A DNA stretch of 64,000 nt from Simplicispira lacusdiani (lineage in GTDB: Bacteria > Pseudomonadota > Gammaproteobacteria > Burkholderiales > Burkholderiaceae_C): positions 248,001-312,000 of the forward strand of contig NZ_QXGR01000004.1 in NCBI RefSeq assembly GCF_003604195.1. The letters are read 5' to 3'. Within the stretch, counting starts at the first letter, position 1. Every line of letters begins with the position of its first letter. Shown here piece after piece: positions 1 to 10,172 of the stretch. The translations under genes and the position numbers were made by a program. The notes below the pieces were generated by a model. That model ran no database searches. It was not told the DNA's origin and saw only the letters and a list, made by a program, of their open reading frames with translations.

Positions 1-1
1 C

Positions 2-115
2 CACCGTGTCTGCGCCCAGGTCTCGCCCGGCCCGGGCTGGGAGCGTGACGGCGGGCCCTACGAAGGCCCTCTGTGCCAGCCCAAGCGGCGCGTGCTCATC
101 GTGCCCATGCGCTAG
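2..115 (+). CDS. C-terminal fragment of an unidentified protein (cut by window edge)
   Basis: An open frame enters from the left edge and stops at TAG 113-115. The visible tail ends in QPKRRVLIVPMR. I do not recognise a family. It is reported only because the frame is open to the edge and its stop lies shortly before the next gene; it could be chance coding in GC-rich DNA. Confidence 0.3.
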   Translation, partial: HRVCAQVSPGPGWERDGGPYEGPLCQPKRRVLIVPMR

Positions 116-173
116 GGCCTTCGGGCCGCAAGGCACAATAGCTGCGCACTTTCTTCTTCCCCACGGACCCGCC

Positions 174-815
174 ATGCCCACTTTGGAAACCCTGGTCGCC
201 TTCTTCGGCGTCGCCGTCATCCTGGCCCTTACCCCCGGGCCCGACAACATTTTCGTGCTGCTGCAGTCGGCCCAGCGCGGCTGGCGCGCCGGCCTGGCGG
301 TGGTGGTAGGCCTGTGTTCGGGCATCTTGGTGCACACCGCCGCCGTGGCGCTGGGGCTGGCGGCCGTGTTTGCTGCATCGGCCGTGGCCTTTACGGTGCT
401 CAAGTTCTGCGGCGCGGCCTACCTGGCCTATCTGGCCTGGCAGGCCCTGCGTGCGCGCCCTGAGGTGGTGTCCGAGCAAGCACCCGCCACGCCCGCCGGC
501 AGCGCGCCCAGCCCCTGGCGCATGGTGGGGCGCGGCATGGTGATGAACCTCACCAACCCCAAGGTGCTGGTGTTCTTCCTGGCCTTCCTGCCGCAGTTCG
601 CCGATCCGGCGCTGGGTAGCGTGGCGCCGCAGCTCATGGTGCTGGGCATTGTTTTCATGGTTGCCACGCTGTTGATGTTCGGCGCCATCGCCTGCTTCTC
701 GGGCGTGTTCGGCACGCTCTTGCAGCGCTCGGCCCGCGCGCAGACCGTGCTCAACCGGATCGCCGGCCTGGTGTTCCTGGGCCTGGCGGTGCGCTTGGCG
801 ACGGTGGATCGCTGA
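174..815 (+). CDS. LysE/RhtB family amino-acid exporter
   Basis: Inner-membrane exporter of the LysE/RhtB superfamily (213 aa, the usual family length). The protein starts MPTLETLVAFFGVAVILALT and carries the family's early TPGPDNIFVL signature in the first membrane segment. About six hydrophobic segments follow. The long upstream open stretch (Arg/Pro/Ser-rich) is not membrane-like, so ATG 174 is preferred. The family exports basic or neutral amino acids such as threonine or homoserine; the substrate cannot be told from sequence. It is a single-gene unit, followed by a lineage-specific repeat. Confidence 0.85.
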   Translation: MPTLETLVAFFGVAVILALTPGPDNIFVLLQSAQRGWRAGLAVVVGLCSGILVHTAAVALGLAAVFAASAVAFTVLKFCGAAYLAYLAWQALRARPEVVSEQAPATPAGSAPSPWRMVGRGMVMNLTNPKVLVFFLAFLPQFADPALGSVAPQLMVLGIVFMVATLLMFGAIACFSGVFGTLLQRSARAQTVLNRIAGLVFLGLAVRLATVDR

Positions 816-817
816 TA

Positions 818-880
818 TTGCTATTAAAACAGTAGCTTCTGGCGCTTGATGGACGGGCGCTTGAGGCGAATTTCATTCAA
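818..880. repeat. Comamonadaceae-type intergenic repeat, copy 1
   Basis: Contains AGTAGCTTCTGGCGCTTGAT followed by GGGCGCTTGAGGCGAATTT, matching the repeat found at 33572, 34241, 35600 and elsewhere in the window. Short inverted GCGCTT elements suggest a cruciform or REP-like function. It lies between the LysE gene and the phosphatase gene. Confidence 0.6.
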
Positions 881-910
881 ATGCCGTGCGGTGCGGCCTA
901 CCCTTTCGCC

Positions 911-1591
911 ATGACCGAATTCATCCTCATCCGCCATGGCGAGACCGACTGGAACCGTGAGCTGCGCTTCCAGGGCCAGGTGGATGTGCCGCTCAACGCC
1001 ACCGGACATGAGCAGGCACGCCGGCTCGCGCAGCGCCTGCGGAGCGAGGGCGTGGCGCCCGACCACCTGGCGAGCAGCGATCTGGAACGCACCCGGCAGA
1101 CGGCGCAGCCGCTGCTCGACGCCCTGCTGCCGGGGCTGCGCATGGACGAACTCACCGACCCCGGCCTGCGCGAGCAGCATTTCGGCGTGGTCGATGGCAT
1201 GCGCGTGCAGGACATCAAGGCCCGGCACCCGGACGCCTGGGCTGGCTGGCTGCGCTTTCAGGCCGATTCTGGCATGCCTGGCGGCGAGACCACGCGCCAG
1301 TTCCACGCGCGTGCCATGGCGGCGCTGCACCGCCTGGCGCAGCAGCATGTGGGGCGCACCGTGGTGGTGGTGACGCATGGCGGCGTGCTCGACATGGTGT
1401 GGCGCACGGCCCGGGGCCTGGGCCTCGACGGGCCGCGCCAAAGCGACATTCCCAACGCCGCGCTCAACCGCGTGCGCCTGCGCGGCGATGCCATCGACAT
1501 CCTGCACTGGGCCGACACCCTGCACCTCGACGGCTTGCCGGCGCAGCCGGTGTACGACCAGAAGCGCTTGGCCGTCGCCAGCGCTGCCTGA
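911..1591 (+). CDS. Histidine phosphatase (phosphoglycerate mutase-like) family protein
   Basis: Cytosolic phosphatase of the GpmB/CobC branch (226 aa). The RHGETDWN motif at residues 8-15 contains the phosphorylated His9. Arg60 (LERTRQTA), an acidic residue in LREQHFG (about 88) and the second catalytic His156 (VTHGGVLD) complete the active site. Start ATG 911 places the RHG motif at the normal N-terminal position; the longer in-frame start at 881 adds ten residues lying in the repeat. The substrate is unknown; GpmB-like family members act on diverse phosphate esters. Confidence 0.87.
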   Translation: MTEFILIRHGETDWNRELRFQGQVDVPLNATGHEQARRLAQRLRSEGVAPDHLASSDLERTRQTAQPLLDALLPGLRMDELTDPGLREQHFGVVDGMRVQDIKARHPDAWAGWLRFQADSGMPGGETTRQFHARAMAALHRLAQQHVGRTVVVVTHGGVLDMVWRTARGLGLDGPRQSDIPNAALNRVRLRGDAIDILHWADTLHLDGLPAQPVYDQKRLAVASAA

Positions 1592-3004
1592 TCAGGCTCC
1601 GGGCGGTTCGGGCCAGGGGCGTTGCGGCCCGCGCAGGTGCTCGAAGGCACGCGCCACGCGCAGCACGCCCAGGTCGTCGAAGCGTGGCCCGGCGATCTGC
1701 AGCCCGATGGGCAGGCCCCCCGCCGTGTACCCGCAGTTCACCGAGGCGGCCGGCTGCTCCGACATGTTGAACGGCACGGTGAAGGCGATGTGCTCCAGCG
1801 GGCGCAGCGGGTCGTTGGTGGGCGACGGCAGCTCGGCGGCGAAGGCCGGGATGGGCGCCACCGGAGAGATGACGTAGTCGAACGCGGCGCAGGCACGCAC
1901 CGTGGCCACGCGGGTCGCATGGAACTGCTGGCTGGCGTGGAACAGCGCGGCGCCGCCCATGTGGGCCACGCTGTCGGCCCATTCGCGGATGAAGGGCAGC
2001 ACGCGGGCCTTGCGTTCGGGCGGCAGGCTGGCCATGTCGAGGTGCGAGCGCATGCGCCAGAAATGGTCCATGCCGTCGAGCATCTCCCGCGTCAGGAAGG
2101 GGCGCAGGGGAGCGACGTGGGCGCCAGCGCTTGCGAGCAGCGCGGCGGCCTGTTCGATGGCGCTGCGCACCTCGGGGTCCACGGGCAGGCCGCAGCCGGC
2201 GTCCAGCAGCAGGCCGATGCGCAGGCCGCGCACATGGTCCGGGCCACGCTCGACATCCTGCCAGTCGATGGCCTGCGGCGGCAGCGACATGCTGTCGCGC
2301 GCGTCGGGCTGGCTCAGCACCGCCATCATCAGCGCGGCGTCGTGCACGGAGCGCGTCATCGGGCCGGCGGCGCGGCCGGTGTAGGGCGGGTCGATGGGAA
2401 TGCGGCCCAGGCTGGGCTTGAGCGTGAAGATGCCGCACCAGCTTGCCGGCAGGCGCAGCGAGCCGCCAATGTCGGTGCCCACGTGCAGCGGGCCGTAGCC
2501 GGCCGCCGCCGCAGCGCCGGCGCCCGCGCTGGAGCCGCCGGGCCCCTTGGTCAGGTCCCAGGGGTTGCGCGCCAGCGCGTGGAAGCTCGACAGCCCCGAG
2601 GACAGCATGCCGTAGTCGGGCATGGTGGTCTTGGCCACCAGCACGGCGCCGGCTTCGCGCAGGCGCGCCGCCGGGGGCGCGTCGTCGGGCGCGGGGAACA
2701 GCTCCACGGCGGCCGTGCCCAGGGGGGTCGGGTCGCCACGCGTGGCGATGTTGTCCTTGAGCGTGCAGGGCACGCCGTCGAGCAGGCCCTGCGGCGCGCC
2801 GCGCAGCCAGCGGGCCTCGGCGGCGCGGGCCTGGGCCAGCGCGGCTTCGGGGCGCAGCAGCCAGGTGGCGTGCAGGTGGGGTTCCCAGCGGTCCACGTGC
2901 GCCAGCACCGCCTGCGTCACCTCCACGGGCGAGAGCGTGCGCTGGCGGTAGGCCTGGAGCAGGGCGTGGGCGGGCAGGTCGTGCAGGGCGGTGGGTGCGT
3001 GCAT
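1592..3004 (-). CDS. Amidase (amidase signature family)
   Basis: A 470-aa amidase-signature hydrolase. The Lys-cisSer-Ser triad is visible: Lys83 in CTLKDN, Ser158 in the Gly/Ser-rich stretch GPGGSSAGAGAAAAAGYG, and Ser182 in TDIGGSLRLPA. The length is typical of stand-alone amidases. It differs from GatA because no gatB/gatC neighbours occur, so it is probably a catabolic or detoxifying amidase. It is convergent with the phosphatase gene (stop codons abut at 1591/1592) and divergent from the ferredoxin gene. Substrate unknown. Confidence 0.88.
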   Translation of the reverse strand: MHAPTALHDLPAHALLQAYRQRTLSPVEVTQAVLAHVDRWEPHLHATWLLRPEAALAQARAAEARWLRGAPQGLLDGVPCTLKDNIATRGDPTPLGTAAVELFPAPDDAPPAARLREAGAVLVAKTTMPDYGMLSSGLSSFHALARNPWDLTKGPGGSSAGAGAAAAAGYGPLHVGTDIGGSLRLPASWCGIFTLKPSLGRIPIDPPYTGRAAGPMTRSVHDAALMMAVLSQPDARDSMSLPPQAIDWQDVERGPDHVRGLRIGLLLDAGCGLPVDPEVRSAIEQAAALLASAGAHVAPLRPFLTREMLDGMDHFWRMRSHLDMASLPPERKARVLPFIREWADSVAHMGGAALFHASQQFHATRVATVRACAAFDYVISPVAPIPAFAAELPSPTNDPLRPLEHIAFTVPFNMSEQPAASVNCGYTAGGLPIGLQIAGPRFDDLGVLRVARAFEHLRGPQRPWPEPPGA

Positions 3005-3043
3005 CGGCAGGGCGTCTCGTCAGTCGGGTCCGCCGCAGCATAG

Positions 3044-3403
<360 letters not shown>

Positions 3404-3409
3404 TTTTGG

Positions 3410-3472
3410 CTACAAATGCGCTTGAAGCATTGCGGAATAAGCGCTAGTAGCTATTGAAAATATAGCGCTTAG
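3410..3472. repeat. Comamonadaceae-type intergenic repeat, copy 2
   Basis: Contains AAGCGCTAGTAGCTATTGAAA, a variant of the repeat family seen at 35600-35650 and 50930-50985. It separates the convergent ferredoxin and pth genes. Confidence 0.55.
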
Positions 3473-4080
3473 GGGGTGGTTTCGGGCCGTGGCGGCTTGG
3501 GCCGGGGCGGCTTGGTGGTGTGCACCAGCAGCGTGGCCTTGTCCATGTCGCCAGCGAGCAGGGCGGGCCAGGCCTTGAGGCTGTGGGCGATGCTGTCCTC
3601 GATCAGCACGCGCTGGTCGGGCGCGGGTTTCTTGAGCACCCAGTTGGCGACTTCCGCACGGTCGCCCGGATGGCCGATGCCGATGCGCAGGCGCCAATAG
3701 TCCGGCGAGCCCAGTTGGGCATGGATGTCGCGCAGGCCGTTGTGCCCGGCATGGCCACCACCGCGCTTGAGCTTGGCCTGGCCCGGCGCGATGTCGAGTT
3801 CGTCGTGCGCCACCAGGATTTCGTTGGGCGCGATCTTGAAGAAACGCGCCAGCGCGGCCACCGATTTACCCGAGAGGTTCATGAAGGTCTGTGGCTCCAG
3901 CAACCAGACGTGCTGGCCGTGCACCGTGGCGCGCGCGGCCAGACCCCAGTAGCCGCGCTCGGGCTGCAGATGCACCTTGAGTTCGCGCGCCAGCGCGTCG
4001 ATCCACCAGAAACCGGCGTTGTGACGGGTGGCTTCGTACTCGGACCCGGGGTTGCCCAGGCCAACAAACAGTTTGATCAT
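3469..4080 (-). CDS. pth: Peptidyl-tRNA hydrolase
   Basis: Releases peptide from peptidyl-tRNA dropped by stalled ribosomes (203 aa, normal length). The N-terminus [20 protein letters not shown] carries the family motif, with catalytic His20 in the RHNAGF segment. The conserved HDELDIAPG and [13 protein letters not shown] blocks bind tRNA and the catalytic Asp. It lies downstream of rplY and prs in the same orientation, an order shared across Burkholderiales; a terminator hairpin separates it from rplY. Confidence 0.95.
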   Translation of the reverse strand: MIKLFVGLGNPGSEYEATRHNAGFWWIDALARELKVHLQPERGYWGLAARATVHGQHVWLLEPQTFMNLSGKSVAALARFFKIAPNEILVAHDELDIAPGQAKLKRGGGHAGHNGLRDIHAQLGSPDYWRLRIGIGHPGDRAEVANWVLKKPAPDQRVLIEDSIAHSLKAWPALLAGDMDKATLLVHTTKPPRPKPPRPETTP

Positions 4081-4105
4081 GCGGGCGATTATCCGTAGCG
4101 GAAAA

Positions 4106-4134
4106 GCAAACGGCCCACGCGCTGGTGGGCCGTT
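4106..4134 (-). terminator. Rho-independent terminator after rplY
   Basis: On the minus strand a perfect 9-bp stem (ACGGCCCAC paired with GTGGGCCGT, 4110-4118 with 4125-4133) precedes a T-rich run (TTTGCTTTTCC). It lies between the rplY stop and the pth start. Confidence 0.7.
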
Positions 4135-4176
4135 GAAAGCTAGGCGGCCGCAAGCGGGCTGCCAGGCCGGGAAGAA

Positions 4177-4803
4177 TTACTTCTTGCCCTTGCCCTTGCC
4201 CTTGGCGGGTGCGGCGTCGGCGGCAGGGGCCTCGACTTCGACAACCGGGGCCACCACGGACACCAGGGCGGGGTTGTTTTGCGCACCACGGGTCACGGCG
4301 CTCACGCCCTTGGGCAGCTTGACGTCCTTCAGGTGCAGCGAAACACCCTTCTTCAGGCCGCTCAGGTCCACGGCGATGAACTCGGGCAGGTCGGAAGGCA
4401 TGCAGGTCACGTCCAGTTCGGTCACGATGGGGGTGACCATGCACTTGTCGACCTTGACGGCGGAGGATTCTTCAGCGCCGCTGTAGTGCACCGGCACCTT
4501 CATGTGCAGCTTGGTCTTGGCGTCCACGCGCTGGAAGTCGATGTGCTGGACCATCTGCTTGTAGGGGTGGTACTGCACGTCGCGCAGCACGACCTTGCTG
4601 GTCTGGCCGTTGATTTCCATGTCCAGCACGCTGGAGTGGAAGGCTTCCTTCTTCAGGGCGTGCCACAGAGCGTTGTGGTCCAGTTCGATGGCCTGGGGTT
4701 CGGTGGTGCCACCGTAGACGATGCCGGGCGTGCGGCCCGAATTGCGCAGACGGCGGCTCGCACCCGTACCTTGCTTGGCGCGCTCAAAAGCGACGAAATT
4801 CAT
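4177..4803 (-). CDS. rplY: 50S ribosomal protein L25 (CTC form)
   Basis: Binds 5S rRNA in the large subunit. The 208-aa length shows the long CTC/TL5 form: an N-terminal L25 beta-barrel (starting [20 protein letters not shown]) plus the C-terminal TL5 domain ending in an Ala/Lys tail (KGKGKGKK). It follows prs on the same strand, as in related genomes. Confidence 0.95.
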   Translation of the reverse strand: MNFVAFERAKQGTGASRRLRNSGRTPGIVYGGTTEPQAIELDHNALWHALKKEAFHSSVLDMEINGQTSKVVLRDVQYHPYKQMVQHIDFQRVDAKTKLHMKVPVHYSGAEESSAVKVDKCMVTPIVTELDVTCMPSDLPEFIAVDLSGLKKGVSLHLKDVKLPKGVSAVTRGAQNNPALVSVVAPVVEVEAPAADAAPAKGKGKGKK

Positions 4804-4845
4804 AGGATTCTCCGTGAAAAGTGCACCGCGACCAGTGTCACTTTC

Positions 4846-4880
4846 GTTTCAGTAAAAGGGCGCCCACAAGGAGCGTCCGG
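4846..4880 (-). terminator. Probable imperfect terminator between prs and rplY
   Basis: The minus strand reads GGACGC, a short loop, then GCGCCC and TTTT (one mismatch in a 6-bp stem). A weak intrinsic terminator or attenuator is plausible; rplY may still be partly read through from prs. Confidence 0.4.
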
Positions 4881-4894
4881 CTTTTTGTCCCAAC

Positions 4895-5869
4895 TCAGAA
4901 CAGGTTGTCCTGATCGGCGAACAAACTCATCACCGAGTCGCCGCGGGCGATGCGCTGGATCGTCTCGGCGATCAGCGGCGCCACGGAGAGCTGGCGGATC
5001 TTGGCGCAGCCGCGTGCGGCGTCGCTCAAGGGGATGGTGTTGGTCACGACCACTTCGTCGAGGGCCGTGCCCTTGGCGATGCGCTCGATGGCCGGGCCCG
5101 AGAAGATCGGGTGCGTGCAGTAGGCGTAGACCTTCTTGGCGCCGCGCTCCTTGAGCACCTCGGCCGCCTTCACCAGCGTGCCGGCGGTGTCGATCATGTC
5201 GTCCATGATGACGCAGTTGCGGCCTTCGATCTCGCCGATGACGTGCATCACTTCGGACACATTGGCCTTGGGGCGGCGCTTGTCGATGATGGCCAGGTCG
5301 CAGCCGAGCTGCTTGGCCAGCGCACGGGCGCGCACCACGCCGCCGACGTCGGGCGAGACGACGATCAGGTCGTCGTACTTCTTCTGCGTCAGGTCGCCCA
5401 GCAGCACGGGGGAGGCGTAGATGTTGTCGACGGGGATATCGAAGAAACCCTGGATCTGGTCGGCATGCAGGTCCATGGTCAGGACGCGGGCCACGCCCAC
5501 GGCCTGCAGCATGTTGGCGACCACCTTGGCCGTGATCGGCACGCGCGTGGAACGCGGGCGACGGTCCTGGCGGGCATAGCCGAAATAGGGGATGACGGCG
5601 CTGATGCGTTCGGCCGAGGCGCGCTTGAGCGCGTCGACCATGATCAGCAGTTCCATCAGGTTGTCGTTGGTCGGCGCGCAGGTGGACTGCACCACGAACA
5701 CATCGCGGGCACGCACGTTTTGGTTGATTTCGACAGTCACTTCCCCGTCGGAGAAGCGGCCCACGTGGGCGGCGCCGAGCGTGATGCCCAGGTACTGCGC
5801 AATTTCAGCCGCCATGCCAGGATTGGCATTACCGGTGAAAACCATGAAGTCGGGGTGGTTGGCTTGCAT
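4895..5869 (-). CDS. prs: Ribose-phosphate pyrophosphokinase
   Basis: Makes PRPP from ribose-5-phosphate and ATP, feeding purine, pyrimidine, His and Trp synthesis. It is 324 aa, class I. The signature [12 protein letters not shown] (catalytic loop, ATP contact), the PDVGG ribose-5-phosphate loop and the PRPP loop [10 protein letters not shown] are all visible. It is followed on the minus strand by rplY and preceded by tRNA-Gln and ispE, the conserved proteobacterial order. Confidence 0.96.
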   Translation of the reverse strand: MQANHPDFMVFTGNANPGMAAEIAQYLGITLGAAHVGRFSDGEVTVEINQNVRARDVFVVQSTCAPTNDNLMELLIMVDALKRASAERISAVIPYFGYARQDRRPRSTRVPITAKVVANMLQAVGVARVLTMDLHADQIQGFFDIPVDNIYASPVLLGDLTQKKYDDLIVVSPDVGGVVRARALAKQLGCDLAIIDKRRPKANVSEVMHVIGEIEGRNCVIMDDMIDTAGTLVKAAEVLKERGAKKVYAYCTHPIFSGPAIERIAKGTALDEVVVTNTIPLSDAARGCAKIRQLSVAPLIAETIQRIARGDSVMSLFADQDNLF

Positions 5870-5914
5870 GAGCGTCCCAGCGGTCTGAAATTAATGCCTG
5901 TACGCGAGAAGATT

Positions 5915-5991
5915 TGGCAGGGGAGAAAGGATTCGAACCTTTGCATGCCGGAATCAAAATCCGGTGCCTTAACCAGCTTGGCGACTCCCCT
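5915..5991 (-). tRNA. tRNA-Gln(UUG)
   Basis: A full cloverleaf can be drawn on the minus strand: 7-bp acceptor AGGGGAG/CTCCCCT, D arm, anticodon stem CCGGA/TCCGG with loop TTTTGAT (anticodon TTG), T arm with GGTTCGAATCC, discriminator G, and encoded CCA (5915-5917). It sits between ispE and prs. Confidence 0.96.
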
Positions 5992-6007
5992 ACACGGGCC
6001 GGATGCC

Positions 6008-6880
6008 TTATGGCACCTGGCCGAAACTCTCATCTTTTGCCCATCCTGCCAGAGGATGTTGCGCCAGATTTTCGCATGCCTTGACCTGCCAGGTGCCTGG
6101 AGCACCGCCGAGATCCACCGCATGCGGCATTTGCGCAAACACTGCACTTCCAGAGCCCGTCATTCTGCCATGTAATCCGAGCGTTTTGAGCCAATCGATA
6201 GCTTTTTTTACTTCGGGGCACAGGGTTTGTGCGACGCTCTGCAAATCATTCTGACCGAAGTCATAGTGTGTTGCAGCAAAGCCTAAGATTGTAGCACTAT
6301 CTGAATCGCGCTTCAAAGCGGGCGACGAAAAAATTTCGCGGGTGTCCAATCCGGCCTCGGGTTTGACCACCGCGAAGCGTGCCTTGGGCAACTGCTGCGT
6401 GCCGGTGAGGGGGTGGATGATTTCGCCGATGCCCTCCACCCAGGCGTTGTGGCCGCACAGGAAGAAGGGCACGTCGGCGCCCAGGCGCACCGCGATGTGC
6501 TGCAGCTGCTGCACGCTCAGCCCCAGTCCCCATAGGCGGTTGAGCGCCAGCAGCACCGTGGCGGCATCCGAAGAGCCTCCGCCCATGCCGGCCTGCGCGG
6601 GAATGCGCTTGAGCACGCCGATGTGCGCGCCCAGCGTGCAGCCCGTGGCCTCTTGCAGCGCGCGGGCCGCGCGCAGGCACAGGTCGTCGTCGGGCAGCGG
6701 GGCGCCCAGGTCCTCGCGGCTGACTTGGCCGTCGGTGCGCAGCGCGAAGTGCAGCGTGTCGCACCAGTCGATGAGCATGAAGACCGACTGCAGCAGGTGG
6801 TAGCCGTCGGGCCGACGGCCGGTGATGTGCAGGAACAGGTTCAGCTTGGCCGGAGCCGGAACGTCATAGAGGGCTTGCAT
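6008..6880 (-). CDS. ispE: 4-diphosphocytidyl-2-C-methyl-D-erythritol kinase
   Basis: GHMP kinase of the non-mevalonate isoprenoid pathway, phosphorylating CDP-ME with ATP. It is 290 aa. The N-terminal PAPAKLNLFLHITGRRPDGYH is the substrate motif, and the GHMP ATP-binding loop PAQAGMGGGSSDAA lies in the middle. It ends just before tRNA-Gln and begins 11 bp after lolB, so lolB-ispE is probably one transcript. Confidence 0.95.
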   Translation of the reverse strand: MQALYDVPAPAKLNLFLHITGRRPDGYHLLQSVFMLIDWCDTLHFALRTDGQVSREDLGAPLPDDDLCLRAARALQEATGCTLGAHIGVLKRIPAQAGMGGGSSDAATVLLALNRLWGLGLSVQQLQHIAVRLGADVPFFLCGHNAWVEGIGEIIHPLTGTQQLPKARFAVVKPEAGLDTREIFSSPALKRDSDSATILGFAATHYDFGQNDLQSVAQTLCPEVKKAIDWLKTLGLHGRMTGSGSAVFAQMPHAVDLGGAPGTWQVKACENLAQHPLAGWAKDESFGQVP

Positions 6881-6891
6881 GGCGCAGGGAG

Positions 6892-7431
6892 TTAGCGGTC
6901 AAGGGCGATGCGCAGCGTGGCACGCGGTTCGGGAGTGTGGCGATGCGCCACGAGCCGCCCCTGGTCGAGCGAGCCCAGGTCGGCCTGCCAGCCTTCGGCG
7001 CTGGTGTGTTGGCCGGAAAGCCAGTCGAAAAGCGCCGCCACCGGGATCGGCGTGCCCGTGGCCTGCAGCAGCAGGCCATCGAGCGACGGAGCGGTCTGCA
7101 TGGTGTTGCCAAACTGCAGTGACGCGTGGCCAGGCTGCCATTGCAGGCGGGCCAGCACGCTGCCCAGCGGTGTGTAGAGGGTCAGCTCGCCCCGGGTTGT
7201 GTCACCCTGGAGTTCGAAACCCGCCGAGAACGACCGGGCGGCTTCGCCTTCGACCTGCAGGGCCAGCCTGCCGCTCCAGTGGTGGGCCTGGGGGGGCGTG
7301 GTGCGCTGGGGCTGCGCGCAACCCCACAACGCCCATGGCGCCAGCATGAGAAACAGCCATGGCAGCATGGCGCGCGCCATGGCGGCGGGGTTCCATGCGC
7401 CCGGCAGGCGTGGCATGGGGCTTGGGGGCAT
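6892..7431 (-). CDS. lolB: Outer-membrane lipoprotein LolB
   Basis: Accepts lipoproteins from periplasmic LolA and inserts them in the outer membrane. The 179-aa precursor has a signal segment (MLPWLFLMLAPWALWGC) with lipobox LWGC. The mature part has the LolB pattern WSGRLALQVEG...SFSAGFELQG. Its ATG overlaps the stop of the upstream TPR gene (ATGA at 7431), indicating translational coupling. An alternative start is the internal MARAM. Confidence 0.9.
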   Translation of the reverse strand: MPPSPMPRLPGAWNPAAMARAMLPWLFLMLAPWALWGCAQPQRTTPPQAHHWSGRLALQVEGEAARSFSAGFELQGDTTRGELTLYTPLGSVLARLQWQPGHASLQFGNTMQTAPSLDGLLLQATGTPIPVAALFDWLSGQHTSAEGWQADLGSLDQGRLVAHRHTPEPRATLRIALDR

Positions 7432-9203
7432 CAGGGCTTGACGCCGAAGCGCTGGAGGGTTTCGCGCAGCGTATCGTCTTCCGCGTTGATTTGCGCGCCT
7501 TGCTTCCAGATGCTGCGGGCCCGGTCCTTGTCGCCCATGGCCCAGAGCACCTCGCCCAGGTGGGCCGCGATCTCCGCGTGCGGGCGGATCTTGAAGGCGT
7601 CCTCCAGCAGGCCGCGCGCCACTTCCAGGTTGCCCATGCGGAATTCCACCCAGGCCAGGCTGTCGGTGATGAAGGGGTCGTTCGGTGCGTGGCTCAGGGC
7701 CTTCTTCACGAGTTCCTTGGCCTCGGCCAGGCGCACGCCGCGTTCGGCGAAGGAATAGCCGAGCGCGTTGTAGGCATGGTGGTAGCCGGGCTTGCGCTCG
7801 ATGATCTGGCGCAGCAGGCGTTCCATGGCCTTGTGGTCTTTGAGCTTGTCGGCCAGCATGGCCAGCTCGTACACCAGGTCATCGTCCTGCGGCGCCAGTG
7901 CGACCACTTGCTCCTGCAGGGTGTAGGCCTCGCGGTACTCCCGCGCCTCGCGCAGCAGTTGCACTTCCGCCATCATGTTCATCCGGCGGGCTTCTTCCGT
8001 GGCGGCTGGCATGCTGCGCAGCAGGGCGCGCGCATGGCTGAGCTTGCCCTGGCGCGCCAGCAGGGATGCGCGGCGAGTCTGGGTACTGAAGAGATCCTTT
8101 TCGTTCTCGATGCGGCCCAGCCAAGCCTCGGCGGCTGCATAGTCGCCGCGTCTTTCGGCGATTTGGGCCGAGATCAGGTAGGCCTGCGTCATGGCCGAGC
8201 GGGCGGCTTCGTTGCCGGCGGGCGCGCTCGACAGGTCGAGGAAGCGCTGCACCGAGGCCTCTGCCTGTGCCAGGTGGTTGTCCTGGAGCAGCAGCGCGGC
8301 TTGCACCAGCCAGGCCTGCGCCATGTCGGGTTTTTCGGTGGTCACTGCCTGCAGTTGCTGGTGCGCCTCGGCATAGCGCTGCAATTCCAGCAGCAGGCGC
8401 GCGTAGGCCATGCGCAGTTCAGGCGTGGGTTTGCCTTGCAGATAGCGTTGCAGCAGCGGTTCGGCCTGCGCCAGTCCGCCTTCCATGAGCTCCAGGGCCA
8501 GCACGGCCGGGCCTTCGTTCGCCGGGTCCAGGGCATGGCCGCGCTGGGCGGCTTCCAGCGCACCGGGTTTGTTGTCCGCCATCAGCCGCATGCGGCCCAC
8601 GGCAGTCCAGGCGGAGGGGCCGAAAGCCGGGGTCGCCAGTTCGTTGGCCAGGGCCTTTTCCAGAACGGTGGCGGCCAAGGCCTTGTCCGAGGCGCGGCGG
8701 TACAGCTGCGGCAGCGCCAGCAAGGACGATGCCTTGCCAGGTGCTGGGGTGTTGTCCACCTCATGCCTCAGTGGCGTCGCCGTTTCCTCGATGCGGTTGA
8801 GCGCCACCAGGATCTGGAGAACATACCGGTTGGCCTCGCGCGAGCGGGGCCAGGCCTCCTTCCAGGCCTGCGCGGCGGCAAGTGCCGCGTCGCCGGAGCG
8901 CGATTGCAGGGCAATGTCGGCGGCGCGCTGGTAAAGGCGTTCGTCGTTGCTGCGACGGGCTGCCTCCAGCATGAGCGTGTGACCCGTGCCGGGGTCGCCA
9001 TTGCGGGTCAGGATTTCGCCGATCAGGATCTCGTAGAAGAGCGTGGCGTCCAGCAGGGCGGCCGATGCGGATGCGGAGACGGATGCAGGACTGGCCTTGG
9101 CGGGGCTGTTGCGCCCTGGGGTGGCTTGGGCCCACGCGGTCGTGGTGCCAGCCGCCAGCGCGGTGGCGAGCGTGGCCGCCAGGAAACGAAGAATGTGGAC
9201 CAT
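7431..9203 (-). CDS. Secreted TPR-repeat protein
   Basis: About 590 aa, with a signal peptide ([19 protein letters not shown]) ending near AWA, then an Ala-rich stretch and repeated 34-residue TPR helices throughout, e.g. [20 protein letters not shown]. Probably periplasmic or outer-membrane associated and acting in protein interactions. The start at 9203 is preferred because it places the signal peptide at the N-terminus; an ATG at 9221 adds six residues. It is coupled to lolB and divergent from mutM; a link to envelope assembly is only an inference. Confidence 0.8.
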   Translation of the reverse strand: MVHILRFLAATLATALAAGTTTAWAQATPGRNSPAKASPASVSASASAALLDATLFYEILIGEILTRNGDPGTGHTLMLEAARRSNDERLYQRAADIALQSRSGDAALAAAQAWKEAWPRSREANRYVLQILVALNRIEETATPLRHEVDNTPAPGKASSLLALPQLYRRASDKALAATVLEKALANELATPAFGPSAWTAVGRMRLMADNKPGALEAAQRGHALDPANEGPAVLALELMEGGLAQAEPLLQRYLQGKPTPELRMAYARLLLELQRYAEAHQQLQAVTTEKPDMAQAWLVQAALLLQDNHLAQAEASVQRFLDLSSAPAGNEAARSAMTQAYLISAQIAERRGDYAAAEAWLGRIENEKDLFSTQTRRASLLARQGKLSHARALLRSMPAATEEARRMNMMAEVQLLREAREYREAYTLQEQVVALAPQDDDLVYELAMLADKLKDHKAMERLLRQIIERKPGYHHAYNALGYSFAERGVRLAEAKELVKKALSHAPNDPFITDSLAWVEFRMGNLEVARGLLEDAFKIRPHAEIAAHLGEVLWAMGDKDRARSIWKQGAQINAEDDTLRETLQRFGVKP

Positions 9204-9250
9204 CGGACCATAATAATCCATGCACGATAGCTGGATACGGGGTCTCGCCC

Positions 9251-10066
9251 ATGCCTGAGTTGCCCGAGGTCGAGGTGACTCGCCGCAGCTTTGCGCCAGC
9301 CATCACCGGCGCGCGCGTGCTCGCGGCCGCCCTGGGCAAGCCGTTGCGCTGGCCGCTGGGCTGCGAGCCTGCGGCGCTGGTGGGCAGGGTGGTGGCGGGC
9401 GTTCGCCGGCGCGGCAAATACCTGCTGCTCGATCTGGACCGGGGCATCCTGCTGGTGCACCTGGGGATGTCCGGCAGCCTGGCCTTTCAGCGCGAGCCTG
9501 GGCCATTGGGTCCCCACGACCATTTCGACCTGGTGACGACCCAGGGCGTGCTGCGCCTGCACGATCCGCGGCGCTTCGGCGCGGTGGTGCATGTATCCGG
9601 CCTGGACGATCCAGTGGCGCGACGGTTGCTGGACGGGTTGGGTGTGGAGCCCTTGTCCGGCGACTTCCGGGTGGATGATTTCCAGGCCGGGCTGCGGGCC
9701 AGCCGGGCGCCGGTCAAGCAGGTGCTGCTGGCGGGCCGGCTGGTGGTGGGGGTTGGAAACATCTATGCATCCGAGGCGCTGTTCCTGGCGGGCATCCGGC
9801 CGACCACGGCGGCCGCGCGCATTGGCCCGGTCCGGGCGCGCCGGCTGCACGCGGCGATCCAGCAGGTGCTGGCGCGGGCCGTGGAGCGCGGGGGCAGTAC
9901 CTTGCGCGATTTCTCCAGCGCCGATGGCAGCGTGGGCCATTTCCAGCAGGAGGCGCGTGTCTATGGCCGGGAGGGCGAGCCCTGTCATACTTGCGGCACA
10001 GCGGTGCGCATGGTGCGGCAGGGGCAGCGCAGCAGCTATTTTTGTCCGCGCTGCCAGCGGGCTTGA
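9251..10066 (+). CDS. mutM: Formamidopyrimidine-DNA glycosylase
   Basis: Bifunctional glycosylase/AP lyase removing 8-oxoguanine and FaPy. It is 271 aa. The N-terminus [12 protein letters not shown] provides the catalytic Pro and Glu after Met removal; the helix-two-turn-helix contains [13 protein letters not shown]; the C-terminal zinc finger is [10 protein letters not shown]...YFCPRCQ. Start ATG 9251 is fixed by the invariant MPELPE terminus. mutY of the same GO repair pathway lies two genes downstream. Confidence 0.96.
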   Translation: MPELPEVEVTRRSFAPAITGARVLAAALGKPLRWPLGCEPAALVGRVVAGVRRRGKYLLLDLDRGILLVHLGMSGSLAFQREPGPLGPHDHFDLVTTQGVLRLHDPRRFGAVVHVSGLDDPVARRLLDGLGVEPLSGDFRVDDFQAGLRASRAPVKQVLLAGRLVVGVGNIYASEALFLAGIRPTTAAARIGPVRARRLHAAIQQVLARAVERGGSTLRDFSSADGSVGHFQQEARVYGREGEPCHTCGTAVRMVRQGQRSSYFCPRCQRA

Positions 10067-10172
10067 GGCATCCAAACCACGCCGGAGGGCGCTGGGCGCC
10101 GTGTTTCGGGTCCGCGATGCTATATTTTGTGCTTGGCTGCGGGCAGGCCGTCCATAGAACTCCGGGAGCAAA

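Noticed and set aside
1622..3043. Long open frame on the plus strand opposite the amidase gene
   Set aside because: Composition (Gly/Arg/His-rich, no motif) is that of a GC-rich antisense shadow; the minus-strand amidase has a complete catalytic triad.
7359..9230. 623-codon plus-strand frame
   Set aside because: Shadow of the TPR protein gene; no recognisable domain.
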